Assembly (NCBI RefSeq): GCF_002858805.1
Contig: NZ_PJZI01000009.1
Span: 62,001 to 126,000, forward strand
Source: Chimaeribacter arupi
GTDB lineage: Bacteria > Pseudomonadota > Gammaproteobacteria > Enterobacterales > Enterobacteriaceae
Reading direction: 5' to 3'
Length of the DNA stretch: 64,000 bases
The notes beneath the pieces are model-generated. The model did no database searches. It worked only from the letters and a program-made list of their open reading frames with translations, and was not told where the DNA came from. Of this stretch, positions 48,781 to 58,139 are shown one piece after another. The translations under genes and the position numbers were made by a program. Numbering within the stretch: position 1 is the first letter of the stretch; every line of letters begins with the position of its first letter.

Positions 48781-50385
48781 ATGAGTTTATTACGCGTAGA
48801 CCAGCTATCCCCGACAGATGATTCCGTCACTATTGACGTTGAAGATATTTACTCTGCTGCTGTGGGAGTTCCGGCATCAGATGTGAAGATGGCATCGCCT
48901 GATAATCGATCACTGGCTCAATGGGCCGGTGATTTTGATAGTGTTAAGAAATATGGTGTTATTGGCGATGGCATTACAGACGATACGGCGGCATTCCAGA
49001 AGGCGCTGAACACCAGTGGTGGCGGGCTTTATATTCCAGCTAACACAACAATATACCTGAAGTCTAAAGTGACACTTCCGAATAAGAATTTTCGCCTTTT
49101 CGGTCTTGGGCCAACCAGCATCATCACCGGCACGGCTTCCACTTTGGTCGCGTTCGGTTCATCAAATGCAGACGCCAATGGCAGCTATTACACCATTGAA
49201 ATTGTGGGGGTCTACTTCCAGAGCAGCACCACCTCAGCGGTTATGCTGGATATGACCAGTGTGTGGGATGCCGGCGGCAAAAAACCTCACCGAATTCGAA
49301 ACTGCCGGTTTACATCAGGCGCAGCAGACATTAAATGCATCAAGATGAGAGGAGTATGGTCAGCACTGATCGAACAGAATGATTTCAATTCAACGCTTGG
49401 TAGCGGGAAAACCTCTAATGGAGGGTACGGTGTTTTCATTAACGTAAGTGACAATATGAATACGTGCGTGATGAACACGCTGATTCAAAATAACACCTTC
49501 CTTTCAGTCCCGTACCCTGTGTACGTGACAGGGCGAACCGTGCAAAACGGTGGGCGAGTGGAGGGTGTGAAGTTCCAAAACAACAACGTTATCCAGGCAG
49601 CGACTGCATGCTATTTTGACCAGGTTCTTGCACTAGCTGTGGAGGATAACCAGATCAGTGACTGCTCTCTGGGGTTGTATCTCAAAGCCTGCTTCCAATG
49701 GGTTATTGGTGGCAACACGGAGATCACTGCGGACACTTATCCAATTTATTTGGACTCCGCCTCATACGGATTCAATGAGTATGGGTCAATCATCGGAAAC
49801 AACATTCAGAACCAGACAACGGGCGGCGCTGGGATTAGTATAACCAATAATGTCGGCGATCAATTAATCCGTAATTTGACTATTACCGGGAACACGATCG
49901 CAGCATCGACGGCATCTACTACGACCTTTGGCATTGCCTTAGGCGGCTCATCTGCAGTATCCAATATCAACGTTTCCGGAAACGTCTTTATTGGACATCA
50001 GATCGGTTTTAACTTTGGCATTGCATTAACTTGCCCCAATGTCAGGGTACGGAACAATATTTACAACTCGACTGTTTCGGGGTTTGTGGCTGTAAACATT
50101 CCTGACAGAACATCAGTCCCAACTTATTATCAATATATTAAGACCGGAACCAGAACCACCCAAGCATCTGAAACCTCAATTTCTGTAGATGTAACTGGAG
50201 CAGGGTTTACTGCCAAGCCAGTTAGCGCATCTATGCAATTGACAACTCAGCCGGCTGTACGACTTGTCTATAGTTACGATAACTCAAACACGACGACCCT
50301 TTACTTTACAGTTATAGGCACATCGGTAGCGCAAACAGATAGATGGGTACTGGAAGCCAGTGGCTTTTCACCGCTGGGCTTCTAA
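48781..50385 (+). CDS. Tailspike, right-handed beta-helix
   Basis: 534 residues. Residues 1-50 (MSLLRVDQLSPTDDSVTIDV) look like an adaptor. FDSVKKYGVIGDGITDDTAA at about 52-72 is the pectate-lyase-superfamily opening of phage spikes; the body shows repeated N-rich turns (NNTFLSV, GNNIQNQ, GNTIAAS). A beta-sandwich-like C-terminus ends the chain. It probably binds or cleaves O antigen. Ribosome site AAGGA lies before the ATG. Confidence 0.85.
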   Translation: MSLLRVDQLSPTDDSVTIDVEDIYSAAVGVPASDVKMASPDNRSLAQWAGDFDSVKKYGVIGDGITDDTAAFQKALNTSGGGLYIPANTTIYLKSKVTLPNKNFRLFGLGPTSIITGTASTLVAFGSSNADANGSYYTIEIVGVYFQSSTTSAVMLDMTSVWDAGGKKPHRIRNCRFTSGAADIKCIKMRGVWSALIEQNDFNSTLGSGKTSNGGYGVFINVSDNMNTCVMNTLIQNNTFLSVPYPVYVTGRTVQNGGRVEGVKFQNNNVIQAATACYFDQVLALAVEDNQISDCSLGLYLKACFQWVIGGNTEITADTYPIYLDSASYGFNEYGSIIGNNIQNQTTGGAGISITNNVGDQLIRNLTITGNTIAASTASTTTFGIALGGSSAVSNINVSGNVFIGHQIGFNFGIALTCPNVRVRNNIYNSTVSGFVAVNIPDRTSVPTYYQYIKTGTRTTQASETSISVDVTGAGFTAKPVSASMQLTTQPAVRLVYSYDNSNTTTLYFTVIGTSVAQTDRWVLEASGFSPLGF

Positions 50386-50390
50386 TGAAA

Positions 50391-50412
50391 AAGGGCACGC
50401 AATCGTGCCCTT
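50391..50412. terminator. Bidirectional terminator between spike and conversion genes
   Basis: AAGGGCACG, loop CAAT, CGTGCCCTT, with A-rich left and T-containing right flanks. It ends the late operon and the leftward membrane-gene pair. Confidence 0.85.
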
Positions 50413-50416
50413 AAAT

Positions 50417-51661
50417 TTAGCCAGCAATTTGATGCCGGGGAGAAAGCAAGCCGGTGCAGATTTTCATCACCGCTACAATGCACATCATCTCGAACACCAT
50501 ATCAACACGTAGGCCTGATGCGTAAACTGTAGGTGTCAGCCCCATCATTGTCACGGTCATATAGCCGATCAACATTGCCATGATGGGAGTGGCCCCAATA
50601 TATTTCTTCAATGCCATATCGAGCATGATGATGAACATTGATGAAATAACAGAAAACAAGTAAAGGTAAGAAAGAAATAACTTACCTGCCGACCATATAG
50701 TAGCATTAACGGGTACACTGTTAAAAAAGAACCCACCGGCAGGTATCCCTGTTAATGCCTTAGCAATCGAAATTGCCACGAAGGTTATCACAATAAACAT
50801 TGCCATCTTTATGGTGATGCCCATGTTACCACTGACCGACCTGAAGTAGATAATAGCTAGAGACAAGACGATAAGAGGGAAGTTGGCGCGCATAGTCATT
50901 AGCTGGTGAAGCTTATCAAAACCCAAAGCTAATTTAATAGAAAGGCCATATGTTTGATATTCAGGGTACCAATTCCATACCTCCTCAGAAAACCTTCTTT
51001 CATTTCCCGGAGCTTTAAGGCAAATTATTAGATTTATTACAGCAATAACTATCAGTGCATAATTAATTTTGTTTCTGCTCTCCTTTTTGAATGCAAGCAG
51101 CGCGAGCATTGCTATGATGAATGCGACCCCTGCTTGCTCCATGTAAGGAAAATAAAACGCCAGAACCAAACAAGAAATCTTCTCAAAAATACTATTGCTA
51201 TCAGAAATTGCAACGGAGAAAGTATATAGAGCGACAGATATTGGCAGCAGGTAATTATAAAATCCCGTTATCCACCATGAAGCGTCTGAATTAATATCAT
51301 ACGGTATTGATGCAAAAAGTAGTAGAGCTATTGAGCACCCGATGATGTTTGCTTTCTGGCCCGCAATGCGGCATGCAGAGTAGCATGAGAGCATGATAGA
51401 TACTGGAACGCCAACCTTCCACAGCCATGTGTAGCCTATTGTGGATGTCATCAACCACTCAAGCATGAACCTGCCACTCCATTGGTTGTATCGAGCAGCA
51501 AGAATTTCCATCATGTTATCGGAGTTAAATATCGACAAGAATATTTTGTCATCATCGTACCCCCTCAGCGACAAGCTATGAGAAATAAAAAGCAGATAAG
51601 CCAAGGATGACATGATCAACGTCAGCAAAATCCATTTATTTACATTCGTATTTAGCTGCAT
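50417..51661 (-). CDS. Polytopic membrane protein, GtrC-like conversion candidate
   Basis: 414 residues from the ATG at 51661, which has AAGGGG upstream; an earlier ATG at 51679 is possible. About ten to twelve hydrophobic segments. The first periplasmic loop has RGYDDDKIF and RYNQWSGRFMLEW, acidic and aromatic motifs seen in phage-encoded O-antigen glucosyltransferases and related membrane proteins. Leftward at the end of the prophage next to the tailspike, the usual place for serotype-conversion genes. No gtrA or gtrB accompanies it within the phage. Confidence 0.65.
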   Translation of the reverse strand: MQLNTNVNKWILLTLIMSSLAYLLFISHSLSLRGYDDDKIFLSIFNSDNMMEILAARYNQWSGRFMLEWLMTSTIGYTWLWKVGVPVSIMLSCYSACRIAGQKANIIGCSIALLLFASIPYDINSDASWWITGFYNYLLPISVALYTFSVAISDSNSIFEKISCLVLAFYFPYMEQAGVAFIIAMLALLAFKKESRNKINYALIVIAVINLIICLKAPGNERRFSEEVWNWYPEYQTYGLSIKLALGFDKLHQLMTMRANFPLIVLSLAIIYFRSVSGNMGITIKMAMFIVITFVAISIAKALTGIPAGGFFFNSVPVNATIWSAGKLFLSYLYLFSVISSMFIIMLDMALKKYIGATPIMAMLIGYMTVTMMGLTPTVYASGLRVDMVFEMMCIVAVMKICTGLLSPRHQIAG

Positions 51662-52115
51662 GAACCACCCCTTGCTCATCCATTGAAAATATTTCGATAT
51701 GTTTTTTAAAGCCCGACATGGCTGATGAGTCCCGTCTTGTGGCTATAAAACCAGATTTATCATATTTGCTACCAACACCATAGGCTTCGCTTACATCTCT
51801 GCGATATTGAAGGGAACTCATTAGCTCTACCTTTTCGCCATCGGTTTTTTCAGCAAAGACCCTATTTAAGACCCTTCCGTTGCCGGGAACAAAAGCCCAA
51901 CCACCAACAGTGATGCCACTGACGTTAAAAACGCACTGGTCTATATAAAAGTCTTTTAAAGGTTTGGCTATGTTCTGTGGTATATCTGACGCCGGTCTGT
52001 TCCATGCGCGATAAAACATGAATGAAATAATGATTGAAAATACAATCATCATTAAGAATAACAAGTCGAGGTTCAGCTTTGCTATCTCTCTTACTCTATC
52101 ACTCCTGGCTTGCAT
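51636..52115 (-). CDS. Single-span membrane protein paired with the GtrC-like gene
   Basis: 159 residues from the ATG at 52115 (AAAGGAAAG upstream; a TTG at 52130 is less likely). One membrane span (LLFLMMIVFSIIISFMFYRA) and a periplasmic beta-rich domain (CVFNVSGITVGGWAFVPGNG) with two Cys. It overlaps the GtrC-like gene by 26 bases, so the two are translated together and probably work together. Confidence 0.6.
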   Translation of the reverse strand: MQARSDRVREIAKLNLDLLFLMMIVFSIIISFMFYRAWNRPASDIPQNIAKPLKDFYIDQCVFNVSGITVGGWAFVPGNGRVLNRVFAEKTDGEKVELMSSLQYRRDVSEAYGVGSKYDKSGFIATRRDSSAMSGFKKHIEIFSMDEQGVVHAAKYECK

Positions 52116-52411
52116 AATCTTTCCTTTCAATGAGCAAAATCACCATTGCACACCTGGCCTTTGTAGACCGTCGATACAGCGAGGGCGAAGTCTAGATTCA
52201 GAACATGTCAAGTGTAAAGCGCTGTGTGCGATTGTTGATCAGTGCGGGGGTGGGACGGATTTGGGACATGCAAAGGTTTGTGACCTTTCCCAAGCCTTTG
52301 CATTCTTATAAGGATGTTGCCGTTAAAATTGGATTGATACGAGAGCAAAATCACTGACGTGTACAAAAATGCGTACAAAAGAAATGATTAGTACAATTTA
52401 AGCTAATAAAA
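52116..52411. other. Right phage end, attP-side non-coding region
   Basis: 296 bp without a gene. It holds the promoter of the leftward pair, an inverted repeat ATGCAAAGG...CCTTTGCAT at about 52268-52304, and GTACA-type sites nearer the core. Confidence 0.5.
52359..52398. promoter_or_regulatory. Probable right arm-type integrase sites
   Basis: CGTGTACAAAAA, TGCGTACAAAAG and AGTACAATT share the GTACA core found at 8237-8283 by the integrase gene. Confidence 0.55.
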
Positions 52412-52480
52412 TCAAATAGAAGAGAAGAGGTGTGCGTAGTCGTGAATGTAGAAGGTCGGCTGGGGGGATTCTTTTTTCAC
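52412..52480 (-). pseudogene. Displaced original 5' end of sbcB
   Basis: From GTG at 52480 the minus strand reads VKKESPQPTFYIHDY and then runs into phage sequence (AHLFSSI, stop at 52412). PTFxIHDY is the conserved start of exonuclease I; the same motif with other codons begins the body at 8141. Joining codons up to the core here with the body at attL recreates VKKESPQPTFYIHDYETFGK, a normal ExoI start. This proves the insertion site and orientation. Confidence 0.9.
52435..52447. other. attR core
   Basis: CGTAGTCGTGAAT, the partner of 8063-8075 with one mismatch. Host sequence continues to the right (sbcB start and promoter region), phage sequence to the left. Confidence 0.85.
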
Positions 52481-52695
52481 TGAGGCTCTCTGTTTAAAGG
52501 CGTGGGCGCGGCTTTGTCTATGGTAAACCATAATCGGGCCTGCCTGAAGGTGAAGCGCGATGCCCCCACTGACCAGGTGGTCATCTTTCCGTCACCTGCC
52601 GGGCTTTTAATAGGGCAGGGAGCTGCCGGGCGGGTGGCCGGTTACTGAACTATACTGCTAGGCTGTTGTGTATTTTTGATAAAGCCGAGGGAATA
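52481..52695. other. Former sbcB promoter region and mscS leader
   Basis: 215 bp. Its left part should contain the original, now disconnected leftward promoter of sbcB. Its right part is the leader of the MscS-family gene, with GAGGG before the start. No further gene seen. Confidence 0.5.
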
Positions 52696-53778
52696 ATGGA
52701 AGCGATTCAGAATATTAACTACTTTAAGCTGTTTTTGTCGTTACCATTCTGGACGGATGTCGCCATTGTGATTGGCGTGACGCTGGTGACCTATTGGGTA
52801 ATTACCCAGGCCATCGGCTTCCTGCATAAAAGAATGCTGGTCTGGGCCAATGAAAAGCAGAACAACGCCAACCTCATCATTTCGGAAGTGATCGGCAAAA
52901 CCAAACGGATATTGATTCTGTTTGCCGCTTTCCTGTTCAGCCTGCGGTTTGTCGTGCTGTCAGACCGGTTATATAACACCATTTCCCACGCCTGGTTCCT
53001 GGTGCTGGCGGTGCAGATCGCCATCTGGATGGATCAGGGCGTACAGTCATGGATGAAAAAACTGCTTTATACGCCGGGGTCACGGCGTAACCCGGTGACG
53101 CTGGTGATCCTGGGGGTGATTTTACGGGTGCTGGTCTGGTCCGTGATGCTGCTGTCGATTCTGTCGAATGCGGGCGTGGATATCACCGCCTTTATGGCCA
53201 GCCTCGGGGTAGGCGGTATTGCCATCGCCCTGGCGGTACAGACGGTGTTGAGCGACATGTTCGCCTCGCTGTCAATCGGCATTGACAAACCCTTTGAGAT
53301 CGGGGATTTCGTCGTGTTTAACGACGTTTCCGGCACCATTGAGCATATTGGCCTGAAAACCACCCGCATCCGCAGCCTGAGCGGCGAACAGATCGTCTGC
53401 GCCAATACCATTCTGCTCCAGCAGACTATTCATAACTACAAACGGATGCAAACGCGCCGCATTGTCTTCACCTTTGGCCTGTCGAATGACACCCCGCCCG
53501 GTAAATTGCGCAAGATTGGCATGATAGTGAAAAAGATTATTGAAGACGTCGGCGAAACCCGTTTCGACCGTGCCCATTTCTCTGCTTTTGGTCAGGACCG
53601 GCTGTTATTTGAAGTGGTCCATATCGTGAATTCGGCAGACTATAATAAATATATGGATATTCAACAGGAAATTAATATCCGTATTATGGAGGAGCTGGAT
53701 AAAATTAACGTCCGGCTGGCGCTGCCAAGCCAGATTGTTTATCCACAAGATCTGGAAGAGACAGGCAAGGCGGCATAA
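52696..53778 (+). CDS. MscS-family mechanosensitive channel
   Basis: 360 residues from the ATG at 52696 (GAGGGA upstream); the frame is open to 52666 without a start signal. Four hydrophobic segments, then the pore-lining helix TAFMASLGVGGIAIALAVQT and the beta domain DKPFEIGDFVVFNDVSGTIE. It should be a small MscS-like channel that opens on osmotic downshock. The exact E. coli counterpart is not certain. Confidence 0.9.
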   Translation: MEAIQNINYFKLFLSLPFWTDVAIVIGVTLVTYWVITQAIGFLHKRMLVWANEKQNNANLIISEVIGKTKRILILFAAFLFSLRFVVLSDRLYNTISHAWFLVLAVQIAIWMDQGVQSWMKKLLYTPGSRRNPVTLVILGVILRVLVWSVMLLSILSNAGVDITAFMASLGVGGIAIALAVQTVLSDMFASLSIGIDKPFEIGDFVVFNDVSGTIEHIGLKTTRIRSLSGEQIVCANTILLQQTIHNYKRMQTRRIVFTFGLSNDTPPGKLRKIGMIVKKIIEDVGETRFDRAHFSAFGQDRLLFEVVHIVNSADYNKYMDIQQEINIRIMEELDKINVRLALPSQIVYPQDLEETGKAA

Positions 53779-53818
53779 GTTGCCATTCTGACAGCACTCA
53801 GAGATGACGGAGGAAAGC

Positions 53819-54085
53819 ATGGATGAAGCATTGTTTGAACGCGCGCTGACACCTCTGGCCCCGGCACCGCAGATCGGTGACCGGGTATTGCTGGTTACCG
53901 TCCCCTCCGGCACTCCGCCGGAGAGTTACCAGCTGGTGGTGCGCATCACCGGCCTGAACGCCGGGCACTATGTCGGCGAAGTCGTGGACACCGACGCCAT
54001 CGAACCCGCCGCCCAGCCCGGCAAATACCACCCCGGCCAGGAGGTCATCTTCCTGCGCGACCATGTGCAGGGGCTGGTGGGGTAG
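53819..54085 (+). CDS. Small conserved-looking protein of unknown function
   Basis: 88 residues from the ATG at 53819, five bases after a perfect GGAGG; an ATG at 53804 lacks a site. Beta-rich (IGDRVLLVTVPSGTPPESYQ, AQPGKYHPGQEVIFLRDHVQ), reminiscent of a small SH3-like or DUF-type barrel. No family recognised. It lies 40 bp after the channel gene. Confidence 0.65.
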   Translation: MDEALFERALTPLAPAPQIGDRVLLVTVPSGTPPESYQLVVRITGLNAGHYVGEVVDTDAIEPAAQPGKYHPGQEVIFLRDHVQGLVG

Positions 54086-54140
54086 GAGAGCCGGGAAGTA
54101 AAGAGACTGCGGCCAGCATAAAAGCTATGCTGGCTTCGGG

Positions 54141-55409
54141 TTATTTTTTTATTAATGTCATGTCCCATCCCGGAGGAATAGGTAATGTAACCTGTTCCCC
54201 TGGAGCTGCTGCATTAAAAGTAGCGACGCTCGATTTCCAGCCATGATCTGGTAAGGGCGCAATGATAAATGATTTATAAATAATGAAAGCTAATGTTGTT
54301 ATAAAAGTACAGGTATAAAATATTTTAGAAAATCGGGCGCTGCATTTGCTGTATAAAGAAAAGGCAATAACTGAAAAAATAGCAATATTAATAATAATAA
54401 AATAGCGTTGTCCATACCCTGAATGCTTCAGGGGGGGCCATTGTGGCTCGGTAAGGCTGATCATTGGCCTGGCCAGGCTAAAGCCTACTACCAATAGACC
54501 TAAAATAAGTAAAGAAATCAACCGCCAGTTTTTGCTATAAAGAATAACGGCAGTAATGAAGAAAAATAACATTGTAAGAGAGTATGATATTAATGGTGTA
54601 CTCCAAACCATATCATTCATATCCATTAGTGAAAATGTCGATAACAATAACCTGGATGATATTATATTAGATAAAAGGAGTGGTGATGCACCAAGAGGAG
54701 CCTGTGAGCGTGTAACTGAAGATGAAGTCACAATGGCAATGATTTGAATGAATGCACCCGCTATCAAAATAAGGTGCTGTGGTTTTTTTATAAAAGAAAG
54801 GATGTTTTTTATAGAAAAAATCGTATTGACTTGAGTGTTATAGAAGTATTTAACAGCGATGCAAGGTAAAAGGAAAACTGAGAAAGGGCCGCTAAGAGAA
54901 GAAATAGTTAATATGATAATATCGTGGAATAGCCAAAGTTTATTTTTAGTGTTATCCGCGGTAAGAATTATAAGCGAATATAACCCCAGGAACCAATGTG
55001 CATTGGTGATATTTGAATGTACCTCATCGGAGTAAGGTATAACAACAGCGTAAATTGAAATAATTATGCGTGGCAAAAGTGGTGCAAAAGCGAACCTTTT
55101 ACTCAGAAAAAACCAAACCAGTAAAGATCGAATCAACAATCCAATGGCATTAGTAAAAAAGGGAGCATAGTCCAAAGGGATTAATGTAGAAAAACCAGCA
55201 GCAATCTTTGAGATGGTTTGATAGTACCCATTTTGTGGATGTAGAAGCGATAATAATGCCCCATATTCATACGCATTTTTATACCAGATAACACCATCTT
55301 CAGCCCAGAATTGAGCATTCGTTAAAATGTCTGGCCTGCGTAGAAAAAGAATAAAATAAGTTGCTATTAATATAATTAACCCTTGAATCCAATTTCTTTT
55401 TAACTCCAT
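54141..55409 (-). CDS. Polytopic membrane protein, glycosyltransferase-like
   Basis: 422 residues, about eleven hydrophobic segments. The first loop has LRRPDILTNAQFWAEDGVIW with acidic residues, and a periplasmic tail ends GEQVTLPIPPGWDMTLIKK. Base composition is markedly AT-rich compared with neighbours, a sign of transfer. It follows the gtr operon on the same strand but beyond a strong hairpin. Possibly another surface-polysaccharide modification enzyme; the family is not certain. Confidence 0.6.
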   Translation of the reverse strand: MELKRNWIQGLIILIATYFILFLRRPDILTNAQFWAEDGVIWYKNAYEYGALLSLLHPQNGYYQTISKIAAGFSTLIPLDYAPFFTNAIGLLIRSLLVWFFLSKRFAFAPLLPRIIISIYAVVIPYSDEVHSNITNAHWFLGLYSLIILTADNTKNKLWLFHDIIILTISSLSGPFSVFLLPCIAVKYFYNTQVNTIFSIKNILSFIKKPQHLILIAGAFIQIIAIVTSSSVTRSQAPLGASPLLLSNIISSRLLLSTFSLMDMNDMVWSTPLISYSLTMLFFFITAVILYSKNWRLISLLILGLLVVGFSLARPMISLTEPQWPPLKHSGYGQRYFIIINIAIFSVIAFSLYSKCSARFSKIFYTCTFITTLAFIIYKSFIIAPLPDHGWKSSVATFNAAAPGEQVTLPIPPGWDMTLIKK

Positions 55410-55673
55410 TTTAAAATCCTGATATATCTAAAAAAGTAGATTGTTTTTTATTCTTAAGGATTTTAAAGAGAGGTGGTTTGATCTGGATTAATATATCCTG
55501 ATAATATTAGATGGATTTAAGGTTAAGATGAGCCTGGTTGATTTAATGTATCATTGATATCTATAATTAAACTCATTAATAGAGATTGGGTTTATCATTT
55601 CATGTGGAATGAATGCATATTTAACTGATAATTAAATATTAATCCAAAAATAATGATAAGGAATAGGGGGTGT
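55410..55673. other. AT-rich intergenic region
   Basis: 264 bp, very AT-rich, no supported gene. It should contain the promoter for the leftward 54141-55409 gene. Nothing else recognised. Confidence 0.4.
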
Positions 55674-55711
55674 TTAATACAGCGTTGCTGAAAACAACAA
55701 CGCTGTATTAA
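55674..55711 (-). terminator. 14-bp perfect hairpin ending the gtr operon
   Basis: TTAATACAGCGTTG (55674-55687) and CAACGCTGTATTAA (55698-55711) pair perfectly around ten bases, directly after the 55722 gene. There is no T tract, so it may stabilise the 3' end or act as a weak terminator. Confidence 0.6.
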
Positions 55712-55721
55712 TAAAGAAAAC

Positions 55722-57182
55722 TCAGTCTACGCCCTGATGTTCGCCAAGTTTGATAACCAATACATTATTTATCATGGCGATACTCCCTGCTGCAGGCCAG
55801 ACAGGTAAGGTTTTGGCCTGTTCACGCACCGTTGATAATTGTGTCTCAGAGGCCTTATGCAGAGAGGCAATGCCCAGGGCACGATAATAGGCAATCATGC
55901 GGGCATTATTGCCGCCGTCCCAGGTGAAGAATGAGTAGCCAAATACATCCGAATTGGGTTTTTTCCAGATATTATCTCTTTTAGGCATGCCAAAGAAATA
56001 AATGCCTGTGGTTTCAGCATTAAAGTCTGGATAAGTTTGATAGATTTGGGTCGTAATCTGGGTGGCCAACAGGCTGTCAGCCTTTTCAGACATATAATCA
56101 GAATAAAATAGCTGGCTGGCTGATGCAGAACCAATAAGTAATATAATAGCAGAAAAGAGTATATTAACTGCTTTATTGCTCAGGTACATCATCATCAGGG
56201 AAAAGAGCCCTGCCATCACCAGCGAGAGTGAGGTTAAAACACGTGGAGCCTGAAAACCCCCTGAAATCACTGGCATGACAAAAGGAGAAAAGAGCAGCCC
56301 AACCAAGAGCATCACCGGTACCATGCCTGCAATACCTTTCTTGTAAATTAAAGAAAAAGATAAAAACAGGAAAGGAATGACAACCAGCGAAAAAGGCTGC
56401 AATCCGTAAAAGCCATTAAAAGTGAAAAAATCAGCGATATAATGCACCGTTTGGCTAATCACTTGCGATGTGCTGAGTTTCCCCCAATTAATTAATGAAG
56501 AGAAATAGCTGGCGCCGCTCACCTGATAATAGTGCTGGAAAGAAAGGAGAATCAGCTCATAGGCAATCACTGACAGTACAGAGATGGCTGCAAATCCGGC
56601 CAAAGTAAGTAAGGATTGCTTGTTATTCTTCCCTTCAATGTTTTCCTTGATAACACACAGGAGAATAAGAGAAATCGGCAAGAAAGCCAGCGACTGGTAG
56701 ATAGAGATAGCAAAAACGTAGGTAATAATTGACAGCCCATACAATGGGGTCGCGCGTTTAAAATAATAGACCGAAAGTGCAGCACTCAAAAATCCTAAAC
56801 CAACCGTATCAGCCTGATTGGAGAACTGCAGCTGGTAAGCAAACTGAGGAAGCGCGATAAAAAGAGCAACAAAACAAAGGGAAATATGCGCGGAAAATTG
56901 CAATACTTTTGCCATAACGACCGCGGCGGCAGAGGCAAACAGCAAAGCGCAAAGGGTGGTAAACCAGGGGGCGTAAGGCTCAGGGAAAATAAACAACCGC
57001 AGCAGGGCATGACCCCAACGTCCTAAAGCGATGGTTTGTAAATAATTATTTGAAAACTCTTCATCAATAGAGAGTGTAAAATGCGTCAGTTCAAAACCAT
57101 AGACTATAATGGCACAAACTAACGCAGTTAAAAAAAGCGGTATGCCGGAGCGGCAAAATAATGTGTTCATATTTGTATTCAC
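55722..57182 (-). CDS. O-antigen glucosyltransferase, GtrII/GtrC type
   Basis: 486 residues. About ten membrane spans; the first periplasmic loop has LSIDEEFSNNYLQTIALGRW, the DEE motif expected for the GtrII family (Glucos_trans_II). The periplasmic C-terminus has YFFGMPKRDNIW and FFTWDGGNNARM. It should transfer glucose from undecaprenyl phosphate to O antigen in the periplasm, with GtrB and GtrA encoded just upstream. It is AT-rich, as gtrC genes usually are. Confidence 0.85.
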   Translation of the reverse strand: MNTNMNTLFCRSGIPLFLTALVCAIIVYGFELTHFTLSIDEEFSNNYLQTIALGRWGHALLRLFIFPEPYAPWFTTLCALLFASAAAVVMAKVLQFSAHISLCFVALFIALPQFAYQLQFSNQADTVGLGFLSAALSVYYFKRATPLYGLSIITYVFAISIYQSLAFLPISLILLCVIKENIEGKNNKQSLLTLAGFAAISVLSVIAYELILLSFQHYYQVSGASYFSSLINWGKLSTSQVISQTVHYIADFFTFNGFYGLQPFSLVVIPFLFLSFSLIYKKGIAGMVPVMLLVGLLFSPFVMPVISGGFQAPRVLTSLSLVMAGLFSLMMMYLSNKAVNILFSAIILLIGSASASQLFYSDYMSEKADSLLATQITTQIYQTYPDFNAETTGIYFFGMPKRDNIWKKPNSDVFGYSFFTWDGGNNARMIAYYRALGIASLHKASETQLSTVREQAKTLPVWPAAGSIAMINNVLVIKLGEHQGVD

Positions 57183-57197
57183 TGTTCACTTATCGTC

Positions 57198-58139
57198 TTA
57201 TGGGGATGAATTTTGACTATCGTTGATAGTTTTTTTCGCAATATACCGTGGCCTGCCCTTGGTTTCGATATAGATACGGCCGATGTATTCGCCCAAAACG
57301 CCGATGCCGATCAGCTGCACGCCGCCCAGGAACAGGATGGCGGTCATCAGGGACGGGTAGCCCGGCACCGGGTTGCCCCAGATCAATTTGTCTACCACCA
57401 TCCACAGTGCATAAATAAAGGCCAGCACAGCGACGCCCAGCCCCAGATAAGTCCAGATCCGCAGCGGGAACGTTGAAAAACTGGTGATGCCCTCAAGCGC
57501 CAGGTTCCACAGCTTCCAGCCATTGAATTTTGTGGTGCCGGCCACCCGTTCCGCACGGGCATACTCCACCACCGCCACCCGGCCGCCCACAAAAGACAGG
57601 ATGCCTTTCATAAACAGGTTGCGTTCCGGCAACATGAGAATGTTATCGACGATCTCCCGCGACATCAGCCGGAAATCCCCGACGTTCTCCTCAATCTTCG
57701 GCGTGCTGATTTTGTTATGCAGCTTATAGAACCACTCCGCCGTCTTACGCTTGAGCCGCCCATCGGTGGAGCGGTCAACCCGCTTCGCCAGCACCATATC
57801 GGCCCCGGCCTGCCAGGCAGCCACCAGTTGCGGTACCACCTCAATCGGGTCTTGCAGGTCAACATCCATCGGGATCACCGCGTCGCCGGTGGCATGTTCC
57901 AGCCCGGCAAACAGCGCCGGTTCCTTGCCGAAATTGCGGGTGAAATTCACCAGCGTCACCAGCGGGTCGGTCTGCGCCAGCGCGGCGGCAAGCTCCGGCG
58001 TGCGGTCTTTGCTGCCGTCATTGATAAAGACGATCTCGACCTGCCATGCCTGTAAGGGTGCGTAATCACGCACTGCGCGATAAAACAGGGGAAGGGCCGC
58101 TTCTTCATTAAAAACCGGCACTACCAGGGAAATCTTCAT
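57198..58139 (-). CDS. gtrB: Bactoprenol glucosyltransferase GtrB
   Basis: 313 residues. GT2-type domain ([27 protein letters not shown] as the metal-binding acidic motif) followed by two C-terminal membrane spans ([20 protein letters not shown]). It makes undecaprenyl-phosphate-glucose on the cytoplasmic face. It overlaps gtrA by 4 bases. Confidence 0.93.
   Translation of the reverse strand: MKISLVVPVFNEEAALPLFYRAVRDYAPLQAWQVEIVFINDGSKDRTPELAAALAQTDPLVTLVNFTRNFGKEPALFAGLEHATGDAVIPMDVDLQDPIEVVPQLVAAWQAGADMVLAKRVDRSTDGRLKRKTAEWFYKLHNKISTPKIEENVGDFRLMSREIVDNILMLPERNLFMKGILSFVGGRVAVVEYARAERVAGTTKFNGWKLWNLALEGITSFSTFPLRIWTYLGLGVAVLAFIYALWMVVDKLIWGNPVPGYPSLMTAILFLGGVQLIGIGVLGEYIGRIYIETKGRPRYIAKKTINDSQNSSP

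Larger units (their letters stand above)
8068..52447. mobile_element. Lambdoid-controlled podovirus-like prophage integrated in sbcB
   Basis: About 44.4 kb bounded by the two att cores. It contains int, an AlpA-like gene, cI/cro switch, N and Q antiterminators, replication genes, a lysis cassette, a full set of head and tail genes and receptor-binding proteins, with no obviously broken essential gene. The structural order (terS, terL, portal, scaffold, coat, connector, hub, three ejection proteins, fibre/spike) resembles epsilon15/phiV10-like podoviruses. sbcB is a known insertion site of Stx phages in E. coli. Confidence 0.92.

Noticed and set aside
52666-52695. An earlier start of the MscS-family gene
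   Set aside because: The ATG at 52696 has GAGGGA at proper spacing; the upstream codons do not.
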